A stretch of 64,000 bases of DNA from Paraniabella defluvii (GTDB lineage: Bacteria; Bacteroidota; Bacteroidia; Chitinophagales; Chitinophagaceae), in the NCBI GenBank assembly GCA_019316985.1, contig CP079215.1:5518001-5582000 (forward strand), read 5' to 3'. Below are positions 52,222 through 61,293 of the stretch, one piece after another (the first letter of the stretch is position 1; the number at the start of each line of letters is the position of its first letter). The notes beneath the pieces were generated by a model. The model had not been told where the DNA came from, did no database searches, and saw only the letters and a list, made by a program, of their open reading frames with translations. The position numbers were made by a program, and so were the translations under genes.

Positions 52222-53672
52222 TTATCGAGGATTAAATTGTTCCTTTAACTTATTATCTGTTCTAAAAGGTAAAGCTGGTAATCCTTCTGTATTATACAAA
52301 TTCGCCCTAGCATCCTCTCTCCAGGCAAAACGAACCGAACGCGGATTTTGTATACCCGCAGCACTCACCCAAACCTTATTATTTTTTATAATTGCCGAAG
52401 CAGTATGATAATTACCTTTTTCATCTGCAACTTCAAAATAGTTCAATGGAGCACCATCGTTGCTTTTGAGCCCTTTTCCTTTATAGTCAAAATCGATAAT
52501 AAAGGATTGACCGCTTTTACAGCCGATTTAAACAGCGGGCCCATGGCAGGTTTGTCATCCATTTTGTAAGTATTGCTTAATGCGGAAGCTGCCAATCTTT
52601 CGCCTACGGCCCATTTATTTACCGGGTGCAGATCTGCCGGATCTTCAATCAGATCAGTAGTGGCTATCATCACTGTGTTTGGAATGGCAAGCGCTGCAGC
52701 CTGAGCTTCCCAAAACTCGGGTTCGCTATAAACAGTGTAAGGACGATCTTTTGCTTTGGAATAATAATAAGGCGCAATCTGTACATAATAAAACGGTAGC
52801 TTGTTATTCTCCCATTTGGTTCTCCAGTAGTTAATCAGCGATTTCATCTTATAGGTGTACTCTAATCGCTCCTGCAGGAAGCAGTTGTTCTCTCCCTGGT
52901 ACCATAGAAAACCTTTTAGTGAAAACGGGATCAACGGTTCTATCATCGTCGTGTAAAACTTACCCGAACCATCTTTGATCCTGCGTGTAGAATCCCCTGT
53001 GTTATTATTAAAGAAGCTTTCCTTTAACATAGCTTCAGCCGGCATCCAGGGCTCTATGCCACTGCCCGGGATGGCAGCAGAGATCACTCCTATGGGAACC
53101 TTCAATTTTTGACTCAGTTCTTTGGCAAAAAAATACCCCACAGCAGAAAAACTACCCAAAGCAGGAGCCGTTGCTTCATACCATCCGCTGTGTGTAGAAT
53201 CAGGATTCATTTTCTTTCTTTCCACCAGGAAAATACGCAGTGACTTATTGTTGGCCTCGGCCACTTCATTAACAGGCCAGCTGGCACCGGCCGGGGCTTC
53301 AGCTTGGCAAGCTTGCGCATTGCAAATTCCATATTCGATTGCCCGGAACATAACCACACTTCGCCTACCAGAATATGATTTAACTGTATTTGTTCTGCAC
53401 CCGCTTTAATATAAATAGAAGCATTATCAAAAGAAGCTCTTAACGGGTTTAGATAAAGTTTCCAGTCTCCTTTAGTATCAGCAGTTGTTTTTTTAAGCTG
53501 ACCTTTAAACTCAACCACCACTTCCTGTCCTGCATCAGCCCAACCCCATACAGCTACGGGAGCATCTCGTTGCAGTACCATATTGTGCCCTAATATTTTG
53601 GGCAGCACCAGTTTTGCATGGCTGCTTTGTACCAGGAAGAGGAATAAAAATATGGAGAAAAAAAAGCTTCAT
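52222..53672 (-). CDS. Sialate O-acetylesterase-like SGNH hydrolase, frameshifted
   Basis: About 483 residues. Adding a T in the run near 53661 gives MKLFFFSIFLFLFLVQSSHA, a signal peptide, from the ATG at 53672. LPKILGHNMVLQRDAPVAVW and VGEVWLCSGQSNMEFAM, the latter with the catalytic serine in GQSN, mark the family. LKGFLWYQGENNCFLQ is block III and ADLHPVNKWAVGERLA holds the Asp-His pair. Breaks lie near 53290-53360 and 52445. It removes acetyl esters from glycans in the periplasm; despite the name, many members act on pectin. A GH142-like gene precedes it by 43 bases. Confidence 0.88.
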
Positions 53673-53715
53673 ACTGATTTTTAATATTGCCGGATCAAAC
53701 GGCGCAAAAATTACA

Positions 53716-55253
53716 TTAGCTTATAAAGCACCTGTCAACTTTGACACTTTTTTTTGAACTGGCTACCAACTTGCCATCTGCCCAAACAGACAAGCCTTTG
53801 CCTTTTCCGTATTTCTTACCCGTCTTGTCCCAGATAATTGTAACAATTTTACCGTGATATAAGATATTATCCAAGGCAAACCAGTCCCACTTACCCGTAG
53901 GCAGCAAAGGGTTCACTTCAATGATATTATCAGCCCTGGGACGCAAACCTATCAGGCCACTAATCACGAGGTCGTTAAAAGTGGAATGATTATAATAGCG
54001 ACCACGCTTATCATCAGTTAACCACTGCCCGGTTTTCTCATCCATATATTCACCTATGTAAGGCTTACCATCTTTGTGCTGAGACTGCGCATACTTTTGC
54101 AATTGTGTATAGTAGTCATTTTTAGAAACGTACGATTGCTTATAATTATTCAGTAAATTGGCCATAGCTGTTAATGTTTGCGCACTGGCAAAGGGCCATA
54201 CGGCGCCGTCCCACTCGCATTTGCAGCAGCCATGGGTTCTGAAACCCGGGTGGCTACGATCCGCAGTAGTAATACCGATCGGCGCATTGAAATGTTTGGT
54301 ATCCATTAGTTTCTTCCAGGCTACACTATATTTAGCATCGGGCAGATTAAAATACCAGGGAATAAATCCAATCTCCTCCATTACCTGTGCCAGTGTGTCG
54401 CCTTTCTCTTTTCTAACTTCAAAGAAATTACTTTTTGTATTCCAGAGCTTTTGCTGTGCTTCCACTTTAATGCTATCTGCTTTTCTCGAATATAAACCAG
54501 TACCGGTTGAATCGCCTGCCAATTTTGCAATGGCCGATAATGCCCTGGCATTGCCATACATATAACCATTGATAGAGGGCCTGGGGTTCTTTTCTTTCCG
54601 TCCGCCGCTAATGGTTTCTTCCATTGCATCCCGTACATCAAACTGCCAGAAAAGTCCTCCGGGATTACGTTTTCAGATTCCCATCCTGCATAGTCAGCAG
54701 TTAGATCCGGATAATAATCTTTTACAAATTGGGCATTACCGTTCACCAGGTAACGATTATAAATCGCATCCATATTCCAGCTACTGTAAGCGCGCAATTT
54801 TTTAAACGGTTTACCATCATTACCCCGGTACCATATCCGCAGGTTATCATCCAGGTATTGCTGATCGTGCAGCCACCGGGATTCATAGATATGATGGCCC
54901 AGGCCGCTACTGATAAGGTTATATTTATCAGCATAAGAACGTTGTACCAGGAATTCGGTTAATGCAAACCCTTGTTCCGTTTTCCGGATATGCTTTCGCA
55001 ATGTCCACCAGCGGAAATAAAATATTTCCTCGAAATTCTTATCAGGAGTTTCCAGGAGCGGAATATTTTTTTGCATCCACTGCCAGGACTCGCTATTGGG
55101 AATCGCCTGTACGATGGGTTCATCTTCCATTGTATTGAAACGATCCGCATAATGTTTGAAGCTTTCAAATTTCAATACCGCGGGCTGCGCAAAACCGCTA
55201 AAACCTGTTATATAACCCAGAAAGAGGAATATTGATCTTCTAAATAATAGCAT
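53716..55253 (-). CDS. Six-hairpin (alpha/alpha)6 glycosidase, MGH1/GH142-like, frameshifted
   Basis: About 512 residues, exported (LLFRRSIFLFLGYITGFSGF, then AQ). The helical-toroid features are IFYFRWWTLRKHI, GHHIYESRWLHDQQYLDDNL and KKLRAYSSWNMDAIYNRYLV. The acidic motif lies in CCKCEWDGAVWPFASAQTLT, followed by RYYNHSTFNDLVISGLIGLR. This is the pattern of MGH1-like and GH142-type enzymes. One break near 54640 is repaired to EDFSGLFWQFDVRDAMEETI. It lies directly after a gene resembling the other half of the B. thetaiotaomicron BT1020 protein, which supports a beta-L-arabinofuranosidase role. That comparison is from memory. Confidence 0.75.
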
Positions 55254-55288
55254 TACTTCTGTTTTTATTAAATTCTGAGCAGACTATT

Positions 55289-57138
55289 TCATTCTGCCGA
55301 TTCTGCTCCAATTTGCATCGAGTATTTGAAATAGCTAATATTATAAACCGCTTCTTTATCCTTTTCCCCTGCGTTGGGTAAATCGTACATCTGGTCGGTA
55401 GGAGTATCGGCATTAGGGAAACGCCTTACGCCGCCTGTTCTGAAGCTCACGTGATGTACCTTATGTATGGGCGCAAATATGATATTGTTGTTGGGCTTAC
55501 TGCCGTTGATAGAAACAGTATATAATCTTGTAGCCGTGTTCAGTTCAATAATAAAATTGTAGGCTTTACCCGCTTCATATTTTGATAAAGCTTTATCGCG
55601 GTAACCAGCTTTGGTTATAATATTACCAGTTGAATCGAAGGACAAACGCAGGCAAGGCATATTGCGGGCATCCTGTACTTCAATATCCAGACGTCCATTG
55701 GCTGTTTGCTGTGGTGTAACGCTAAACTCTATCTTCACCCGGCTGGCTTCCGGCACTACACGTTCTGCCTTGCCCAGGTCGAAAGGATCAAAGTCTTTTA
55801 AAGACAAAACCTTTTACCATTTTCCTTTACAATGGAAACAGGCGCCCAAAGCGGGCTGTACAAGTTCCAGCTATTTAATTCTTCACCGTCTTTCAATGAA
55901 GAAAACTGGTCATTCACATTTCCCGGCACCTGGCTTTGAACAGGCATGGGAATTTTGCAACCCACATATCTTCTTTATTGACACTGTAAGTAACCCAATT
56001 ATTCTTTCCCGGAGGCGTTCCGTTCATTTCCTGGATGCCGCGTACATACTGGGGTCCGTAGGATTTATAGTTACCTCCGTAGCGCATGGAAGTGATCTCA
56101 CCGTTAACCAATAAAAGATTTTTATAGTTTAATCCGTCATCACTTACCGATAATGCCAGCGGCCATCTGAATTCACTCGGGTTATATACTGTCATATACT
56201 TTCCGTCGATCGTTTTCTGCCCCCAGATCTTGGCGTTGGAATTCACAAAGCCCGGCGCCCTGAGAGGATTGTAGAGCCAGGTTTTGCCGTTATCAGCAGA
56301 CATGCTGGTTAAAGCATTTTTCCAGAAACCTATTACACGGCCATTCGGCAGATGATAGTAACTAAACGCCTTTACTTCTTTCTGCAGTGGAATCAACGGA
56401 TCATTTCTATCCGCTTCTTCCACCCATTGCTGCATCTGCAGGGGTTGTGCCAATAATTCATCACAGGCAGCTATAAAAGCCTTATCCTTTGAATTTTTTT
56501 ATAGAAAGGGTAATTGGTATTTTCTCGTTAAAGTCATGATTGTATCTTATAAAATAAATAGGACCTAAACTACCATCTTTATTAATTTCCCGTACCACAC
56601 GTCCCACACCATTACCATCATTAGGATCATCTTTGGCATACAGGGCAATACCGTAATAACCCAATGCCAGCAGCTTATTATTTTTAGCCGTATAGAATCC
56701 CATGCGCTGGTGCATCACGGCATCAATATTTTTAGCTACAGCCGTATCGTCTTTCTTTTTAAATCCATCAGGCAGGCGGTAAACAGGAAACAGGTCGATG
56801 GGTTTCGACCAGTTATAGCCATCTTTAGAGGTGAATAAATAAGTGGCCCGGAGCAATATGCTCGCCAACGGGGTTACTCAAAAATGCATGTAAAAAGTAT
56901 TGTTCCAATAAGCCAGCATGGGCTGATGGTTATAAGTCCAGTTCATACCTCCTGCCCACTCGGGATGCTCTCTGTTGGCCCTGAACACCTGGATATTATG
57001 CACTCCTACCACCGGTGTTAGTTGGCCATGATGGTAGTCCACGTTAGATAAGGTTGGCCCGATATAGCGCGCTGTATCCTGTTGCGCGATACCGGTAAGT
57101 GCACTAATACTTAGTAAATATGTAAAAAGAGTTTTCAT
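55289..57138 (-). CDS. Beta-propeller exo-glycosidase, GH143-like (Dha-hydrolase type), frameshifted
   Basis: About 616 residues, exported (MKTLFTYLLSISALTGIAQQ). It opens with YIGPTLSNVDYHHGQLTPVV, GVHNIQVFRANREHPEWAGG and MNWTYNHQPMLAYWNNTFYM, then propeller blades with SKDGYNWSKP, SADNGKTWLYNP and VSDDGLNYKN. A C-terminal beta-sandwich (RVKIEFSVTPQQTANGRLDI) follows. In the RG-II enzyme BT1020, as I recall, a GH143 propeller that removes Dha is joined to a GH142 toroid; here the toroid is the next gene. Frames break near 56870, 56510, 55935 and 55810. Automatic annotation would probably say exo-alpha-sialidase. The Dha activity is inferred. Confidence 0.65.
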
Positions 57139-57222
57139 TATAATATTTTATTCAGTTCATTGTTGATAGTTCATAGATCATGTCAAAGTCAAGGCTATGA
57201 ACCATGATCGATGATCCATTAC

Positions 57223-58143
57223 CTATTTCTTATGAACATCCCTCAACAGCTGCTTTACTACTTTCTTCTTCACCGGTACAATAGTTCCATGCTTATGCCC
57301 TTCGGGAATGCTTATCCTATTATTGGCATTTTCAAAGTGAATAAAATCTTTAGTTGCTACAGCTTCATAAGTTTTCTTACGATAAGAGTCGAAATAAATC
57401 AGCCATTCCTTTTTTAATTTTACGGTGTTGGGGCCTTCGGTAAAATTCTCTGTAAAAGGTTTTGAAATATTTTTCCAGGGGCCCATGGGTGAGCTGCCAA
57501 AAGCTACTTTAACATTTCGCTCAGGCCTGGTATTGTCTTTCAGGATCAGGACATAATCATTGGCTTTTCTTTTAACAATTTGCGCATCAATTACACTAAA
57601 TTTTGGATCCAGGAATAATTGGGTGGGCGTAAATGTTTGAAAATCTTTGGTAGTGGTGGCATACAGGCGATGATTATTACTATCCGGTTCAATACCTCTT
57701 TCGAAACGGCCGGGTATGGTTGTAGCCCATACAATAATAAATTGATTTTGCACATCGTCATAAAACAATTCCGGCGCCCATACATTTACAGCACCTGGCT
57801 CGTGCTCCATTACCGGAACATGTTTTTGAGCGGTCCAATGAATTAAATCTTTTGAAGAGGCAGTGCCAAAACCCTTGTCCTTTTGCCAGCTACTGGTCCA
57901 TACCAGATGAAAAACACCGTCAGGCCCCTGTACCATCGACGGATCCCGCATTACTTTTTGTGTTCCCACTTCAGGTTTCAGAGAAAACCGTATCAAAATC
58001 CTTCCAGTGATATCCATCATAACTATATAACATCCGTAAACCCGCATCGGCAGGCTCGTGAAATGAGGTGAATAAATATGCCTTGTTAGAGCAAGACACC
58101 GCGATAATAGCAATCGCAATCAATATGGCTATATTTTTTTCAA
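57223..58143 (-). CDS. GH43-like arabinosidase/xylosidase lipoprotein, frameshifted
   Basis: About 307 residues. No suitable ATG precedes the domain; a TTG at 58143 followed by one restored A gives a lipoprotein signal AILIAIAIIAVSCSNKAYLF. The five-bladed propeller shows VMRDPSMVQGPDGVFHLVWT (Asp region), VNVWAPELFYDDVQNQFIIV and GRFERGIEPDSNNHRLYATT, then FTEGPNTVKLKKEWLIYFDS with the EGP glutamate. A break near 57965 separates the start. GH43 members hydrolyse alpha-L-arabinofuranosides or beta-xylosides; the subfamily is not assigned. Confidence 0.8.
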
Positions 58144-58269
58144 ATCGTTTATTTTATTGGTCAATAAACCCGGGGTCAGTTAAATTATAAATGTGGTTCG
58201 TCAGGCTCACCACGACATCCGTTTTATTTCTGCAAATTCTGTCAATTAAATCACTGTGTATTATTGAAG

Positions 58270-59651
58270 CTATTTCTTTAATACCAACACCCAATCGTTA
58301 CCATTTTGGGGTTGCCCCGGAGGATCAAAACTTACAATACCTGTTTTTGTTTTTAAGCTAATAGATTGTGTAGCCCCATCAACAGGACTATACCACTGTG
58401 CAGATGACAATTTAAAACCCAGCTTTGCCGTATTTACTTTAAATGTTCTCCCCGTATAAGTATAAGCCATAGCATAGCCAGGGCCTTTTGTTGCTATGAT
58501 GTAATTATATCTTTTCTGTGTGTTATCGGCAATGATTTCCTGGGCAGGCTTGCGGTCGAAATAACTGTAAGAAAGTACCAGGTCCTTCAGGTACTTCATT
58601 TGTAATGCACCCGGCGCATTGATGGTCTCTTTCCAGTTATTGAATACCCCGAAGTTGGCATCGGCATCACCCATTTTGTTGAACTGCATAACAGCATTCT
58701 CTCCGTAAGTAAATCCTGCACCACCCGCAAAAACACTCCAATAACCGTAGCGGCGTACTTCCGCAGCTGTCCAGCGCGGCTGCAGGCTGTCATGCAGACC
58801 ATAAGGGATGTTTTCGTAAGAAGGTTCGCCATCCAGCACAGGCTTGGCAGGCTTCATATTATAATCAGTCACCACGAATCTCCAGTTATCTTCTCCATGA
58901 CGATGTTTCTCTTTCATTGAGGTATCCTGCGCATAAGAGCGATGCCCGCTCTGGAACATATTAAAATCCAGCCATTTTCTATTGTGAAACCAATCGGTTG
59001 AAGAATAACGGCCTCTGGGGTGATAGGTCATTAAATGAGCATTATCATACTTTTTAATCGTGGTCCCGATAGCTTCCCATACATCCGTTTTAGCATTACC
59101 TTCAATATCTCCACCGTTCAGCCAGATAATGTTGGTATTATTTTTATAACGCTCTGCCAGGAACTTTGCATATACTGCAGCCTTAGCGGCAGTTACTGTT
59201 TTTCTTTAGCGGCCGATCCCCAAATCGGTACCAGGGCCATATAAATACCGCGCTTTTCGGCTTCCCTTACAACAAAGTCTACGTGGTCCCAGAAATCATA
59301 TGCTGTTGTATCGCCGAAAGCATCTCCGGGTGTTGTAAGTGGCTGACTGATATCTGCCTCCTTCAGTGCTTTGGAACCGTATACATTCTTTGCTCCCAAA
59401 GTATGTAGTACCATCACCTGCACTACATTAAAACCCTGTTGCTGACGTGTATCCAGGTATTGCAAAACCTCATCCCTGCTGCATTTTATAAAGAGTAACC
59501 AACCGGTATCTCCCAACCAAAAGAAAGGTTTACCATCGGCCGTCTGGAAAAAGCGTTGGTTCTGTGAAATTTTCAACGGCTGCATCTGTTGCGCCATCCC
59601 ATCATTCCATAAATAAACCACTAAAAAAACTAATACCAAGAATCGTTTCAT
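58270..59651 (-). CDS. GH140-like apiosidase (DUF4038 with C-terminal collagen-binding-like domain), frameshifted
   Basis: About 460 residues. MKRFLVLVFLVVYLWNDGMA is the signal peptide at the ATG at 59651. ISQNQRFFQTADGKPFFWLG with DTGWLLF starts the DUF4038 TIM barrel, and NNTNIIWLNGGDIEGN and DYNMKPAKPVLDGEPSYENI carry the acidic catalytic region. YGYWSVFAGGAGFTYGENAV is a strong family signature. The C-terminal domain contains KVNTAKLGFKLSSAQWYSPV. A single break near 59195 is seen. GH140 founders remove chains linked through apiose in rhamnogalacturonan II, which is one of the main arguments for the substrate of this locus. Confidence 0.85.
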
Positions 59652-59837
59652 AAACACAAGCAAAATATGAGTTCGTAAATATTAAAAGCCCTGCCCCTAC
59701 TAATCCTGGCATTCGGCGTTTCTAAGATAAAGCAGACAAGGAGAGAAATTGTATATCTAACAATTATTTCCATCATCTTGGAAATTTATTCCATCCCTCC
59801 CTGCTGCTCCATCAATTATTCCCATTTCTTTCCGGAA

Positions 59838-61263
59838 TTAATAGCCTGAATTCTGGGTGATCTGGTCGTTTTGTAAACGAACGATATCCGGGATAGGGAG
59901 TACCAGTTTTTCCTGTGTAACCGGTTTTCCTTTAGCTGTAAGCACGGGAATAGCCCGACCTGATCGTTTTAATAAAAACCATCTTTTGAATTCACCTGCC
60001 AGCTCCACGCGGGCTTCGTGCTCAAGGGCCAGTGCTACGGTTCCGTATTTATTTACAGGGTAACCGGCAGCGCCCCATAATGACAAACCAGCCCTGGCTC
60101 TTACCTGGTTCATATACTGAGCATCCCCGTGGCTTCAGTCAACATCAGCAACACATCTGCAAAACGATACACCATAAAGTCATTATTAGCTAACAGGGTT
60201 GTTCCGTTAATAGCAGCATTGGGATGCGCCCATTTCTGGAAATACTTCTGCTGTAGAAAAGTTGCACCACTTTGGTAACCCGGCGCTATAGTGATATCCC
60301 TTCTTGGATCGCCGGGTTCATATTCATTATACAGGTCGTCAGTAACCTGGTTCATGCCTACTCCCGAAAACCCAAGGGCGTTTACATTGGGGAAAAAGAA
60401 TTGCTGGTAAGGACTATGAGTACCCGTAGCAGCGTTGGCCGCATATTGAATTTCAAAAACAGCTTCCTTAGTATTCTTAACCGTAGGCCCCCAAACCCCG
60501 GCAAAGGTCGGCTGCAATGCATATTGCCCGCTATTGTATACTTCCAGCAAATTGCTTGCAGCAGCTTGCTTGTCTCCCAACGTCAGGTACACTTCTCCCA
60601 ATACGGTTTGTGCGGCCCCTTTGGTTGGCCTGCCCATCAGCTTAACATTGGCTGAAAGAGGCAGGTTATCCACCGCGTATTGCAGATCGGATTTTACCAG
60701 GTTGTACACTTCCGCCTCAGATGATCTTAATATACTATAGGCTTCCTGGGCAGCAACAGCTTTGGTTACCAACGGAACTCCTCCCCATAAACGAACCATA
60801 TTAAAATAATAAAGCCCCTTAAAAAGCGCATTTCGGCTTCTGCCACCTTCTTGTATTCTAGGTCCAGTTGAGTAGCCGTTTGTAGTTTATCCAGCACCGT
60901 GTTAACGGCAAACAAGGCACTGTAAAACTGTCTCCAAAAAGCATACACCATCGTATTGGGAGTTTGAATGGCATAGTCCCTGAACGCATGCTTGTCCGCC
61001 TGCGCACCCGCTATAATATACAAAGTGGCATTGTCACCCATTAATTCCCCTGTATACGAAACCGGGCCTTCCGGCGCATATACTCCATACAAGGTATTCA
61101 TGGCGGCGGTGATACCCGACTCAAAATCTGCTTCCGTCTTATAAAAATTATTGGTATTCGCATTGGAAATAGGAGCCAGATCGGTAAATGATTTTCCGCA
61201 ACTGACAAAAAGAACAACAAACAGCAGTAATGCTATTTTTTTGAAATGATGTATTCCTTTCAT
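59838..61263 (-). CDS. SusD-like outer-membrane glycan-binding lipoprotein, frameshifted
   Basis: About 475 residues. The ATG at 61263 gives MKGIHHFKKIALLLFVVLFV with SCGK, a lipoprotein signal. SKSFTDLAPISNANTNNFYK-like opening, MRFLRGLYYFNMVRLWGGVP (after repair near 60790), NNDFMVYRFADVLLMLTEA and HEARVELAGEFKRWFLLKRS are the standard SusD/RagB pattern. Breaks near 60790 and 60115. It caps the SusC transporter on the cell surface and binds the incoming oligosaccharide. The gene follows susC by 30 bases. Confidence 0.93.
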
Positions 61264-61293
61264 AACTGATTTTTTAAACATTGCTGAAGATTT

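Noticed and set aside
55289..57138. True sialidase (GH33) for the propeller gene
   Set aside because: No FRIP arginine motif was found and the Asp-box pattern is weak; the opening motifs fit the GH143-like group better.
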